Position numbers and translations under genes: made by a program. From an uncultured Algibacter sp. (GTDB taxonomy: Bacteria > Bacteroidota > Bacteroidia > Flavobacteriales > Flavobacteriaceae): a DNA stretch of 64,000 bases. The stretch spans positions 62,001 through 126,000 of the forward strand of contig CANMZT010000006.1 in NCBI GenBank assembly GCA_947502405.1. The letters run 5' to 3'. Below are positions 24,641 to 33,394 of this stretch, in pieces (the stretch's first letter is position 1; each line of letters begins with the position of its first letter). The notes below the pieces were generated by a model that searched no databases, was not told where the DNA came from, and saw only the letters and a list, made by a program, of their open reading frames with translations.

Positions 24641-25338
24641 TTAAATAATCCCCTTTTAGCCTCTAAAGTATTAGGTGCCCAAACTTTAATATCATCAAAC
24701 TTACCCGTATCATCAAAAGAGCCAAAGCCTAAGTTTCCAGATTTAAAATGGGTATCTGTTGCTTTCATGATAGGTGCCGTCATGTCATCAAAATAAATCT
24801 CAATAAGTCCTTCATTAACTTTTCTTACTATCCTAACAGTGTGCCAATCATCTACTGCTCCCCAATTAGTGCCTTTGGTTCTTTCCGAAGCAATACTTTT
24901 TCGTGGTTCATCATTAACTAAAAAAATAGAATTTGCATATTTATCTGCTTTAGTAGCAATATGTGTGTAATAAAAATTTGAGGCATTGGTAATACCAAAC
25001 ATTAAACATAAATCGCGATGCCCATATTCTCTTCCGTTTTGGTTTAGTCGTATTTCATAAATAAAATCACCAACTAAAATTTCCTTTATTACAGCTATAT
25101 TAAATGGCGATCTTACTTCTGGCTTGTAGTTACTTTTTCCAAAAAGCTCCAAAGTATTACCATTACTACCTTTTGAAATTCGCCATACTTTTTCGTCAGT
25201 CATTTCGAAATCAGCAATAGCGTTTGGAGACTCAAAATCTTGACTGTAAACTAGTTTATAATCCTCCGGAATGGTGGCTTGAGCACATAGTTTTATACTT
25301 AAAGTAAAACATACAAAAAGAGCAAAAGGAATTTTCAT
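24637..25338 (-). CDS. Secreted protein with concanavalin A-like fold
   Basis: This 233-residue protein has a clear signal peptide (MKIPFALFVCFTLSIKLCA, cleavage before QATIPED). The mature part starts YKLVYSQDFESPNAIADFEM and contains WRISKGSNGNTLELFGKS, FIYEIRLNQNG, a HRDLCLMFG segment, DWHTVRIVRKVNEGLIEIYF and GNLGFGSFDDTGKFDDIKVW. This is the beta-sandwich pattern of DUF1080/3-keto-disaccharide hydrolase-like and LamG-like proteins. No clear catalytic residues stand out, so a carbohydrate-binding or weak glycosidase role is possible. It lies convergent with the response-regulator gene. Confidence 0.65.
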   Translation of the reverse strand: MKIPFALFVCFTLSIKLCAQATIPEDYKLVYSQDFESPNAIADFEMTDEKVWRISKGSNGNTLELFGKSNYKPEVRSPFNIAVIKEILVGDFIYEIRLNQNGREYGHRDLCLMFGITNASNFYYTHIATKADKYANSIFLVNDEPRKSIASERTKGTNWGAVDDWHTVRIVRKVNEGLIEIYFDDMTAPIMKATDTHFKSGNLGFGSFDDTGKFDDIKVWAPNTLEAKRGLFN

Positions 25339-25387
25339 GTAGTGAGTATTTATTGTTCTCTAAATTATCACTTTAGTTTTTAATAAT

Positions 25388-25433
25388 AAAAAAATCCCTT
25401 TTCAATTCCGATAACTATCGGAAGAAAAGGGAT
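25388..25433 (-). terminator. Intrinsic terminator of the MscS-type gene
   Basis: Outer arms ATCCCTTTTC/GAAAAGGGAT enclose inner arms TTCCGATA/TATCGGAA, followed on the minus strand by seven U. It lies 69 bp past the MscS stop. It shares layout and most bases with the terminator at 20730. Confidence 0.8.
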
Positions 25434-25501
25434 GATAAGATATAGAGAGCCGTTTCGTTACTCAGAAAAGTAACCAACCAAATTTTAACCCTAACTTAAA
25501 G

Positions 25502-26317
25502 TTAATCCTGAATACTTACTTGACTCTCTACAATATCTTTAATAGGCACAATTACTTTACCTGTTTTTGTTTTTATAGTTACTGAAATACTATTGATAGC
25601 TTCTACCTCACCACGAATATCATTGAACTCTATAACTTGTCCTATTTCGTAAAGCTTTCTAGCATAAAACGTATTTAGTATTTTTTCTACCGCTTTGCGC
25701 GCTCCAAAACCAAAAGCTAATGCAAAAGCTAAAAGAAATGCTGCCAGTATCATTTTAATATTACTGGTTATAATTTCAGTATTTATCTCTGCTTGATTAA
25801 GCGCCGTGATACTTATTAAAACCATTAGGATAATAAATACCAATTGACTTATTAATTTACCACCAGATAAATCTATAGACTCGAATAAATTTTGCAAAGA
25901 CTTTTTAACAAACGTTGCAAACAATAAACCTAATGTTATAATTACTAGAGCGGTAAACAGTTTTGGCAAATAGCCCATAAAACTCTTTAATCCCTCAGAA
26001 ACCATTGTTAATTGTAAAATATCTGCTACAATAGTAATTAATACGATGTATAATAACCACTTAACTGTTTTAACTAAAATATTAACCAAATTAACATTTA
26101 GGGTTTTCCCTTCTGATAACTCTATTTCATTTAGCTTATCACCTAGCTTATTAACATTGGCTTTAGTAAGTACCTTTTTTAAAATACTTGTTATAATTTT
26201 TGTAACAATCAAGAATATAATTATTAGAGCAAGTACACCTAAAATTTTTGGTGCAGAGGCCGCAATATCTAGCCATATTTTTTCTAATGATTCTTTAATT
26301 TGGTCTAAAAAATTCAT
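25502..26317 (-). CDS. Small MscS-family mechanosensitive channel
   Basis: This 271-residue inner-membrane protein has four to five hydrophobic segments and the MscS pore/beta core at its C-terminal end: LAFALAFGFGARKAVEKIL near 195-213 (pore helix and Gly-rich kink), then the beta domain with YEIGQVIEFNDIRGEVEAIN and TKTGKVIVPIKDIVES. The large C-terminal vestibule domain of E. coli MscS is absent, giving a short family member. It would release solutes on osmotic downshift. It is the last gene of a cluster with an ECF sigma factor and a 62-residue protein (19 bp gap), so control by that sigma factor is plausible. Confidence 0.85.
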   Translation of the reverse strand: MNFLDQIKESLEKIWLDIAASAPKILGVLALIIIFLIVTKIITSILKKVLTKANVNKLGDKLNEIELSEGKTLNVNLVNILVKTVKWLLYIVLITIVADILQLTMVSEGLKSFMGYLPKLFTALVIITLGLLFATFVKKSLQNLFESIDLSGGKLISQLVFIILMVLISITALNQAEINTEIITSNIKMILAAFLLAFALAFGFGARKAVEKILNTFYARKLYEIGQVIEFNDIRGEVEAINSISVTIKTKTGKVIVPIKDIVESQVSIQD

Positions 26318-26336
26318 AATTAAGGGTTATTATTGG

Positions 26337-26525
26337 TTATGTATTTTGGTTGTTATTATTTCTCTTACTGATTACCGTTTCTATAACATGACTAAAGTTA
26401 TAAGAAAACAAAGCAGCTAAATCCATTATGAGTTTTGCCATAGCAATATCACTCATAACCTTCGACTTGAGTTCCTGAGGAACTTCTTTAAGTGGCTGGT
26501 TTATATGTTTAAATGGATTATCCAT
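26337..26525 (-). CDS. Small conserved protein next to ECF sigma gene
   Basis: This 62-residue protein begins MDNPFKHINQPLKEVPQELK and has a moderately hydrophobic helix (about 27-45) followed by a polar Asn-rich tail. Similar small proteins starting with (D/E)NPFKHI are found next to ECF sigma genes in flavobacteria (recollection, not searched). The start codon overlaps the sigma gene stop by one base, so translation is coupled. It has no signal peptide and no recognised domain. A role as a small sigma modulator is possible, but nothing in the sequence proves it. It is accepted as real because of its coupling and its place between two genes in one operon. Confidence 0.6.
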   Translation of the reverse strand: MDNPFKHINQPLKEVPQELKSKVMSDIAMAKLIMDLAALFSYNFSHVIETVISKRNNNNQNT

Positions 26526-27100
26526 TAATTTGTCTTTTCGTTATAAACGGTTATTAATTTATCTTTAGCACGTTTAATTCGCATTTTAACCGCACTTTGT
26601 CCTAAACCAAGAGCATCTTCTATTTCTTTAATAGTTAGGAAATCTTGGTATTTCATTAGCAAAATCATTTTCTCTTCAGGAGAAATGAGCTCTAATGCCA
26701 CTTTTAATTTATCAACTTTCATGGTCAGAAGGCTTTTATCGTCTTCCTCTTCTTCTGAAAGGTTTTCTATGTCTTTATAATCAACAGACTGTTTCTCAAA
26801 TTTCTTAGCCGTATTTCTAGTTACATAATTTACACAATGGTTATAAGTAAATGAGTATAACCATGTTGAAAATTTCGATTTCCCTTTAAAACTAGCTAAC
26901 TTAACAAAGAGTTTTAAAAACACATCTTGCGTTAAATCTTTAGCCTCATCTTCATCCTTTGCAAAACCATAACACTTATTATATACTAGACCCGCATACC
27001 TATCATATAAAGTCTCGAAAAGCAATGTATCGTTTGTTTTGACGATTGCTTCTACCAGATCCTCATCAGATAGCTTATTAATATTGTCTAGGGTTTTCAA
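26525..27100 (-). CDS. ECF-type RNA polymerase sigma factor
   Basis: This 191-residue sigma-70-family protein has region 2 with YDRYAGLVYNKCYGFAKDED then EAKDLTQDVFLKLFVKL (2.2-2.3) and FSTWLYSFTYNHCVNYVTRN (2.4), an acidic linker (DIENLSEEEEDDKS), and region 4 with KMILLMKYQDFLTIKEIEDA then LGLGQSAVKMRIKRAKDKL. Regions 3 and 1 are absent as in ECF factors. It is the first gene of a three-gene minus-strand operon with the 62-residue protein and the MscS-type channel. No anti-sigma of the usual type with a membrane segment is present beside it. Confidence 0.93.
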   Translation of the reverse strand: MKTLDNINKLSDEDLVEAIVKTNDTLLFETLYDRYAGLVYNKCYGFAKDEDEAKDLTQDVFLKLFVKLASFKGKSKFSTWLYSFTYNHCVNYVTRNTAKKFEKQSVDYKDIENLSEEEEDDKSLLTMKVDKLKVALELISPEEKMILLMKYQDFLTIKEIEDALGLGQSAVKMRIKRAKDKLITVYNEKTN

Positions 27101-27348
27101 ATTTAGCTTAACGCTATTAGTTGTTATTAATGTTTAAGACCCACTAATTTTTAAAAGGTCACAAGTTTTGCAAAAAAATAAAAAATAACATTTGTTAATG
27201 TATAAAACACATTATTAAACTTACGCATATACTACGCAAATGGTTTTTTAGAGCGAAAAAGCAAATTTAAGGTTTAAACTTTTGTTAAGGGCTTTTCTAA
27301 ATAGGTAACTTATAATCGATATTCTTAAATTAGCAAAAATTTAAGTTT

Positions 27349-28131
27349 ATGAAATCTCTATATGTTTTCCTTTTTACAACATTATTTATTTTACCAACAA
27401 GCAGTCATGCTAGTGATGATTTTTGGGGACAAACGGGACATCGTGTAGTTGGTAAAATAGCCGACAACTATTTAAAAGGAAAAGCTAAAAGAGAAGTAAG
27501 ACGCTTATTGAAAAGAAAATCACTTGCCTTTGTTTCAACATTTGCTGACGAGATAAAAGCAGATAAACGTTATAATAAATTTTACACTTGGCATTATATA
27601 AATATGCCTCTAGATACTAACTATGAAAACTCTAAAAAAAATCCGAAAGGTGATTTAGTAACAGGAATAGCTTATTGCACAAAAATTATTAAAGATGATA
27701 AATCTACAGATGATGACAAAGCGTTTTACTTGAAGCTATTAATCCATCTTATTGGCGATTTGCATCAACCTATGCATATTGGTTTAGAAGAAGATAGAGG
27801 TGGAAACGATTTTAAAGTACAATGGCATTATGAGGATTCTAACCTACATAGAGTTTGGGATAGTGGAATGATTGAAAAATATGATATGACTTATACTGAA
27901 CTAGCTGATAATGCAGATGTTTTAACTAAAAATCAAGTAAAGGCCATCCAAAAAGGATCAGTTATTGACTGGGTGAATGAAACGCATGAACTTACAAAAA
28001 AAGTATATGCTTCAGCTGAACCAGAAGAGAATTTGAGATATCGTTATTCTTATAATAATTTTAAAACCGTTAGGAGTCAATTACAAATTGCTGGAATTCG
28101 TTTAGCGCAATATTTAAATGATTTGTTTTAG
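27349..28131 (+). CDS. Secreted S1/P1 nuclease
   Basis: This 260-residue zinc-dependent nuclease of the phospholipase C/P1 fold degrades single-stranded DNA and RNA. A signal peptide (MKSLYVFLFTTLFILPTSSHA) is followed by Trp23-24 in DDFWGQTGHRVVG, where the mature N-terminal Trp and the first His bind zinc. Other ligands are seen in TWHYINMP, LIHLIGDLHQPMHIG and RGGNDFKVQWHYEDSNLHRVWD. All family zinc ligands appear to be present. It probably works in the periplasm or outside the cell to recover phosphate and nucleosides. It ends 4 bp before the stop of the convergent DUF922 gene. Confidence 0.93.
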   Translation: MKSLYVFLFTTLFILPTSSHASDDFWGQTGHRVVGKIADNYLKGKAKREVRRLLKRKSLAFVSTFADEIKADKRYNKFYTWHYINMPLDTNYENSKKNPKGDLVTGIAYCTKIIKDDKSTDDDKAFYLKLLIHLIGDLHQPMHIGLEEDRGGNDFKVQWHYEDSNLHRVWDSGMIEKYDMTYTELADNADVLTKNQVKAIQKGSVIDWVNETHELTKKVYASAEPEENLRYRYSYNNFKTVRSQLQIAGIRLAQYLNDLF

Positions 28132-28135
28132 TAGA

Positions 28136-28972
28136 CTAATTTGATTTATATAAATCATATTTTGCTAATTCAATTTCTACTATAGACTTCCACTTTTTTT
28201 GAGTTTCAAATTTTTCACCGAATTGCGTTTGTATATCATAAAGACTTTGGCGCCCTTCCCATTCATTATGAATCTTATAGTAAATTTTTTCAGCCTCAGC
28301 ACCTTTTGAAGGTGTAATATTAGCATCAATAAAAGCCTTTCTTAGTTTTCTAGCATAAATTTCAGTAATATCAAAATGAATTTGCTCATGAGTTAAAACA
28401 TAAGGTGTTTTTCCTTCTGGCCTAAACCAACTACTATTATTTATAAATACAGTTTTTACAAAAATTTTGCCTTTTGAAAATAAATTGAAACCATTCGAGT
28501 AAATCCCAAAACCAGAGTTAGTAACAGCTAAAGCATTTGGATAATTTTCATCATCTGGAACTCCTTTAAAATCATCCCATGTTAATTTTCTATCAGATGA
28601 CCATTCTATTTCTGTTTCATAATTTTTAGCATCATCAACTTTATAAATCTTAGCCCAAAGCCTATCACAACTACTCCAACTATTAGCTGGCTTATGTTTG
28701 GTTATTTTAACTAAATTGGCTCCTGCTTTTCTAGCCAAAACTTTTAAATGTTCAAGATTTTCATAATAAGAACAATTTTCTGAGAATCCATTATCTGTAG
28801 CTTTTAGTTCTCCTATTATATCGCCTTTTATAATTTGATCATCAACAATATCAAGTATAACCACTAATTCACCTTCTTCTAGTTCTGGTAGTTTTTTTAT
28901 AACTGAACTCCGAAGTTTTGGAGAACATGAATTAAACGCTATTAAGATTAAAATTAATGCTAATCTCTTCAT
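28136..28972 (-). CDS. DUF922 lipoprotein, putative metalloprotease fold
   Basis: This 278-residue protein starts with a lipoprotein signal, MKRLALILILIAFNSCSPK (Cys16). I choose the ATG at 28972 because the nine residues before it (from 28999) break the signal. The N-terminal half includes a segment with EHLKVLARKAGANLVKITKH, as in proteins with a surface-antigen-like domain. The C-terminal half (about 140-278) is DUF922: IEWSSDRKLTWDDFKG and the HExxH-type site YVLTHEQIHFDITEIYARKL, suggesting a zinc protease. Its target is unknown. A terminator separates it from lpdA upstream. Confidence 0.8.
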   Translation of the reverse strand: MKRLALILILIAFNSCSPKLRSSVIKKLPELEEGELVVILDIVDDQIIKGDIIGELKATDNGFSENCSYYENLEHLKVLARKAGANLVKITKHKPANSWSSCDRLWAKIYKVDDAKNYETEIEWSSDRKLTWDDFKGVPDDENYPNALAVTNSGFGIYSNGFNLFSKGKIFVKTVFINNSSWFRPEGKTPYVLTHEQIHFDITEIYARKLRKAFIDANITPSKGAEAEKIYYKIHNEWEGRQSLYDIQTQFGEKFETQKKWKSIVEIELAKYDLYKSN

Positions 28973-28990
28973 AGAAATACTTTTAAAAAC

Positions 28991-29019
28991 AAAAAGCAAT
29001 CAATTATTGATTGCTTTTT
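28991..29019. terminator. Intrinsic terminator of lpdA, bidirectional
   Basis: AAAAAGCAATCAA (28991-29003), loop TTA, TTGATTGCTTTTT (29007-29019). It lies 30 bp past the lpdA stop and has T runs on both strands. Confidence 0.85.
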
Positions 29020-29048
29020 GTTCTAATTTTATTTTTCAATATACGATT

Positions 29049-30449
29049 TTAAATATGCAAAGCTCTATCTTCAGTAGCCGCTAAAGCTGCTTCTTTAATA
29101 GCCTCTGTAAATGTTGGATGCGCATGAGACATTCTTGAAACATCTTCTGCACTTGCACGATACTCCATTGCTACAACAGCTTCAGCTATCATATCTGCTG
29201 CACGAGCTCCAATCATGTGTACTCCTAAAATTTCATCTGTAGTTTTATCAGCTAAAATTTTCACAAAACCATCTAAATCCATACTGGCTCTACTTCTACC
29301 TAATGCACGCATTGGAAAAGAGCCTACCTTATAATCTACACCAGCTTCTTTTAGTTCTTCTTCAGTTTTACCAACTGCTGCAACTTCTGGCCATGTGTAA
29401 ACAACTCCAGGGATTAAGTTATAATCAATATGTGGTTTTTGTCCAGCAATAGTTTCAGCTACAAAAACACCTTCTTCTTCAGCTTTATGCGCCAACATTG
29501 CACCTTTTACAACATCTCCAATAGCATAAATATTGGATGCTGATGTTTGCAAATGCCCGTTTACTTCTACTCTACCTCTATCGTCTAGTTTTACTCCTGC
29601 AGCTTCAGTATTTAATCCATCTGTATAAGGACGACGTCCTACAGATACTAAACAATAATCGCCTTTAAATTCAACTTCTTCACCTTTCTTATTATCTGCT
29701 TTTACAATAACCTCATCACCTTTTCGGGTAACCGATTTCACTTTGTGAGATACTTGCATTTTGAATTTAGCTTTCTTGAAAACTTTATTCAATTCTTTAG
29801 ATAATCCAGCATCCATGGTTGGAATAATTCTATCCATATATTCCACAACAGTTACCTCTGACCCTAATCGTCTGTAAACCTGTCCTAACTCTAAACCAAT
29901 TACACCACCTCCAATAACAATCATGTGTTTTGGGATTTCTTTAAGCTTTAAAGCTTCAGTAGATGTAATGATGCGCTCTTTATCAAGCTCAATAAATGGT
30001 AAGTTTGAAGGTTTACTACCCGTAGCTATAATGGTGTTTTTAGCTTCAATTTCAGTAGTTTCATCACCAGAAATAGTAATATGTGTAGCATCTTTAAAGC
30101 TTCCTAAACCTTGGTACACATCAATTTTATTCTTTTTCATTAAAAAATCGATACCACCAGTAGTTTGGTCTACAACTGCTTGCTTACGGGCAATCATTTT
30201 CTCTAAATTAACTTTTACCTCTCCTGGTACTTCAATACCATGTTCTTCAAAATGCTTTACGGCATCTTCGTAGTGATGAGAAGAATCTAAAAGGGCTTTA
30301 CTTGGAATACAACCTACATTTAAACAGGTACCACCAAGTGTTGCGTATTTTTCTATAATGGCAGTTTTCATGCCTAATTGTGCGCAACGAATGGCTGCCA
30401 CATAACCTCCAGGACCAGAACCAATAACGGCTACATCGTATGAATTCAT
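29049..30449 (-). CDS. lpdA: Dihydrolipoyl dehydrogenase
   Basis: This 466-residue FAD enzyme reoxidises dihydrolipoamide in the pyruvate and 2-oxoglutarate dehydrogenase complexes and the glycine cleavage system. The FAD site VIGSGPGGYVAAI is near 8-20, the redox disulfide GGTCLNVGCIPSKAL near 39-53, the NAD site VIGGGVIGLELG near 177, IYAIGDVVKGAMLAHKAEEE near 308, and the catalytic His-Glu pair in HAHPTFTEAIKEA near 443. The length is standard. The E2 and E1 genes are not adjacent. A TAGTTTTG box lies about 60 bp upstream. Confidence 0.96.
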   Translation of the reverse strand: MNSYDVAVIGSGPGGYVAAIRCAQLGMKTAIIEKYATLGGTCLNVGCIPSKALLDSSHHYEDAVKHFEEHGIEVPGEVKVNLEKMIARKQAVVDQTTGGIDFLMKKNKIDVYQGLGSFKDATHITISGDETTEIEAKNTIIATGSKPSNLPFIELDKERIITSTEALKLKEIPKHMIVIGGGVIGLELGQVYRRLGSEVTVVEYMDRIIPTMDAGLSKELNKVFKKAKFKMQVSHKVKSVTRKGDEVIVKADNKKGEEVEFKGDYCLVSVGRRPYTDGLNTEAAGVKLDDRGRVEVNGHLQTSASNIYAIGDVVKGAMLAHKAEEEGVFVAETIAGQKPHIDYNLIPGVVYTWPEVAAVGKTEEELKEAGVDYKVGSFPMRALGRSRASMDLDGFVKILADKTTDEILGVHMIGARAADMIAEAVVAMEYRASAEDVSRMSHAHPTFTEAIKEAALAATEDRALHI

Positions 30450-30506
30450 ATAATTATTTATGTAATATTAAAAAAAGATGCTTTGACTGCGCTAAGCATT
30501 ACAAAG

Positions 30507-30514
30507 CAAAACTA
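30507..30514 (-). promoter_or_regulatory. Candidate -7 box for lpdA
   Basis: Minus-strand TAGTTTTG, with TTG at 30541-30539 at a spacing of 24 nt, just beyond the usual range. Part of the TTTGACTGCGCT repeat fragment (30482-30493) lies within the predicted leader. Confidence 0.4.
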
Positions 30515-30574
30515 AAATCAAAAATACGAATTTAGATTCAAGGGATTTAAAGGATTAAGAGTTTTTTAAACAAA

Positions 30575-32185
30575 TTAATGATGTTTATGAATATCATTTA
30601 AAATCCACTCCAATTCAGTGTCAATATCTAATTTTGTATCCATCAAATTAGGTAAAACTTCAACATCTGGTTTAATGCCAAATCCGTCTGGTAGTTGTTT
30701 TTGAGGGGCTTCAATTTGCATTAGTCCCATTCTAACTTTTACCTTTGAAGTTGGAAGTTGATACGTTTTGTAAATCCCCGCTACAGTACCATTATAAGCG
30801 CCACCAGTTTCTTCTCCAACAAAAATAGCACGCTTATTTGCTTTTAAATGCGTGGATATAAGTGATGATGCTGAAAAAGAATTACCATTAATTAAAACAT
30901 ATAATTTACCTTGATAACTAAGTGGATGAGGCGATTTTGTTTTAGTGTGTTTATTGAAGTTGTAATACAGTTTGCCATTTCGCTTTTTTATTTTTAAAAG
31001 ATTGTGCACCGCAACAGCTGGGTAAAATATAGACCCCATGACTTTTAAACTATGGGGTGTTGTATTACTCATAAACGATTTTAAAAATGGAGTTCTACTT
31101 TTAACTTCACTTTCCGTAATGAACTGATAATCTTTATTGGTTAAATAGGAGTATAAATAATCGATTTCTGCTATTCTACCGCCGCCATTATCTCTTAAAT
31201 CTAAAATCATAAACTTAGTTTTGGCAGAATCTAGTTTTGCAAAACTTTCTGTATAAAACTTTTTATACGGCCCATTGGTAAAGCTTCGTAACTTCATATA
31301 GGCTACAGTAGTATCTTTACCAATAAAATTAAAATTGCGGGTGTATTTGTTTTTCTTCCCTAAATACCCGTACTTTCTATTGGCTTTTTTTCGCTTCCGC
31401 TTTGCGAGTTTAATTACTCGCTTTTGCTCCTTAGTTAGTATTACAGGTTTTATTTCCTTAATTGAAGTAGAATCATTGCCTTTTGTACTGTCTTTAACCT
31501 TATTCTTTTTATCACCTTTAGGAATTCTTCTAAACATCCTATCAAATAGAGCGTCTTTCGATTTAAACGTAATTTTTAGACTATCTTGAAAACCTTTATC
31601 CTTATAAAAAAACACCGAAAACCCTTTGGAAACAAATCTATTATGAAGCGTTTTATTGTAGCCATCAGAAGCAAAACGTGTTTTATAAATCTCAACCAAT
31701 TTAGAAGCAGATTCATCATTTATACTCACAATTTCATTACCAACTAAAGTAGAGTCCTTTCCAAAGTAATCTTTAACCCATAGTTTTCCATCTAAATATG
31801 CCACTTCCAAATCATAAAACTCAAACTTATTCTTTTTAAGCAATTTTCTTTCCTTTCTAGTAAACCACTTACTTACAGAGCCAACAGCAACGTGCCCTTG
31901 CTTTACCTCTGCAACTACAGGTGCTAGCTTCTTGTAAAATGTTCTTGAATCAATCGGCGTGTTTATACTTTTCTTAAGGCTATCAAATTTAAAGTCTAAA
32001 ACCTCCTTAGAGGTATACTGATATAATTTTGGGTGGTGCCGTTTTAATTGACCATACAATTTATCTACATCTTCGTGCAAATCTTTAACAGCATGCAACT
32101 TAGTAATATGTTGATTATGCTTTTTGACACTTTTACATGAAATTAAAAGTAAGAACAATAAAACTGATAAAAGAAGTCTCTTCAT
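30575..32185 (-). CDS. S41-family (C-terminal processing type) peptidase lipoprotein
   Basis: This 536-residue protein carries a lipoprotein-type signal (MKRLLLSVLLFLLLISCKSV, Cys17). The peptidase domain shows LDLRDNGGGRIAEIDYLYSY near 328-347, the catalytic Ser in LINGNSFSASSLIST near 436-450, and VGEETGGAYNGTVAG near 463. There is a Lys/Arg-rich insertion (about 230-280, KVKDSTKGNDSTSIKE and RKRKKANRKYGYLG) before the catalytic core, which is unusual for the family. No clear PDZ domain was seen. It is anchored to a membrane and may process or degrade peptides. It diverges from smpB. Confidence 0.85.
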   Translation of the reverse strand: MKRLLLSVLLFLLLISCKSVKKHNQHITKLHAVKDLHEDVDKLYGQLKRHHPKLYQYTSKEVLDFKFDSLKKSINTPIDSRTFYKKLAPVVAEVKQGHVAVGSVSKWFTRKERKLLKKNKFEFYDLEVAYLDGKLWVKDYFGKDSTLVGNEIVSINDESASKLVEIYKTRFASDGYNKTLHNRFVSKGFSVFFYKDKGFQDSLKITFKSKDALFDRMFRRIPKGDKKNKVKDSTKGNDSTSIKEIKPVILTKEQKRVIKLAKRKRKKANRKYGYLGKKNKYTRNFNFIGKDTTVAYMKLRSFTNGPYKKFYTESFAKLDSAKTKFMILDLRDNGGGRIAEIDYLYSYLTNKDYQFITESEVKSRTPFLKSFMSNTTPHSLKVMGSIFYPAVAVHNLLKIKKRNGKLYYNFNKHTKTKSPHPLSYQGKLYVLINGNSFSASSLISTHLKANKRAIFVGEETGGAYNGTVAGIYKTYQLPTSKVKVRMGLMQIEAPQKQLPDGFGIKPDVEVLPNLMDTKLDIDTELEWILNDIHKHH

Positions 32186-32268
32186 ATAAGCTAAAATACT
32201 AGTATTTGAGAAATTTGGAAACGGATTAATGTTTCTTTAACTTTTAAAAAAAATCAAATGAAATTCTG

Positions 32269-32276
32269 TAGTTTTG
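32269..32276 (+). promoter_or_regulatory. Candidate -7 box for smpB, nearly leaderless
   Basis: TAGTTTTG ends 6 bp before the smpB ATG, so a start site at the usual 5-7 nt distance would fall on the start codon. No good -33 TTG was found. Confidence 0.4.
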
Positions 32277-32282
32277 CTCTTT

Positions 32283-32741
32283 ATGCAAAAAAACATCAAC
32301 ATACAGAATAAGAAGGCACGCTTTCAATATGAAATTTTAGACAAGTATACTGCTGGCATTGTGTTAACAGGTACTGAAATAAAGTCTATTAGAAGCAGCA
32401 AAGCTTCTATTGCTGAAAGTTTTTGTGAGTTTAGCGAAAATGGTGAACTTTTTGTTGTAAACATGACTATCCAAGAATACGCTTTTGGTAACTACTACAA
32501 CCACAAACCAAAAGCTACTAGAAAGCTACTTTTAAATAAAAGAGAACTTAAAAAATTAAACAAAGAAGTCCAAAATACTGGGCTTACCATTATTCCGTTA
32601 CGTTTGTTTATAAATGATAAAGGTTATGCCAAATTAGAGATTGCCTTAGCTAAAGGTAAAAAGCTTTATGACAAGCGTGAAACTATAAAAGATAGAGATA
32701 ATAAACGCGATCTAGACAGAATTAAAAAAAACTACAAATAA
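32283..32741 (+). CDS. smpB: SsrA-binding protein SmpB
   Basis: This 152-residue protein binds tmRNA and the ribosome during rescue of stalled translation. The OB-fold core reads NKKARFQYEILDKYTAGIVL, TGTEIKSIRSSKASIAESF, EYAFGNYYNHKP, KRELKKLNKEVQNTG, LTIIPLRLFINDKGYAKLEI and the basic C-terminal tail GKKLYDKRETIKDRDNKRDL, which folds on the ribosome. The ATG at 32283 is chosen; a TTG three codons earlier lies within the promoter box. The tmRNA gene itself is not in the window. Confidence 0.96.
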   Translation: MQKNINIQNKKARFQYEILDKYTAGIVLTGTEIKSIRSSKASIAESFCEFSENGELFVVNMTIQEYAFGNYYNHKPKATRKLLLNKRELKKLNKEVQNTGLTIIPLRLFINDKGYAKLEIALAKGKKLYDKRETIKDRDNKRDLDRIKKNYK

Positions 32742-32807
32742 ATTAAGGCTTTCTTAACGCTTCAAATTATTTATATTTTCTAATTTACAGTTTTTAAAAT
32801 CATTACA

Positions 32808-33359
32808 ATGAAAAACCTATTTGCTTTTCTATTGATTGGAATGTTTTGCCTTAATATTCAAGCACAAAACAAAACTAAAAAAGAGGAAAAAGAAACTGTT
32901 GAATTTAAAATAGACAGTGCTTCCGTTTTAACTTTAAACAGTACTATTAAATCACTTTATGATGTTATTTCTGGTGAAAAAGGTGAAGAAAGAAATTGGA
33001 AACAATTTAAATTTCTCTTTAAGCCTAACGCTAAATTAATTCCGTCTGGTAAAGATAAATCAGGAACATACAGGGTTCGCTATATGTCTCCTGATGATTA
33101 TATAAAAGGATCTGGAAAATGGTTGGTAGAAAATGGTTTTTTTGAAAAGGAAATACACCGAGAAGTAAATACCTTCGGGAATATTACACAGGTATTTAGT
33201 ACTTACGAGGCTTTTTACAGTAAAAATGATGAAAACCCTTTTATGAGAGGCATTAATAGTATTCAATTATTAAATGACGGTGAGCGCTGGTGGGTTGTTA
33301 ATATTTATTGGACCCAAGAATCTGAGGAAAACCCCATTCCTAAAAAATACTTACCTTAA
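32808..33359 (+). CDS. Secreted NTF2-like protein
   Basis: This 183-residue protein has a signal peptide (MKNLFAFLLIGMFCLNIQAQ) and a mature domain whose pattern resembles NTF2/SnoaL-like folds: TIKSLYDVISGEKGEERNWK then FKFLFKPNAKLIPSG, a helix SPDDYIKGSGKWLVENGF and closing strands NITQVFSTYEAFYSKN and NSIQLLNDGERWWVVNIYW. No catalytic residues can be picked out. It lies 66 bp after smpB and 35 bp before the peptidase gene at 33395. Its role is unknown; a periplasmic ligand-binding or enzymatic role is possible. Confidence 0.7.
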   Translation: MKNLFAFLLIGMFCLNIQAQNKTKKEEKETVEFKIDSASVLTLNSTIKSLYDVISGEKGEERNWKQFKFLFKPNAKLIPSGKDKSGTYRVRYMSPDDYIKGSGKWLVENGFFEKEIHREVNTFGNITQVFSTYEAFYSKNDENPFMRGINSIQLLNDGERWWVVNIYWTQESEENPIPKKYLP

Positions 33360-33394
33360 TTGTGACTTTTTCAACCATTTAAATTCAATCCATT

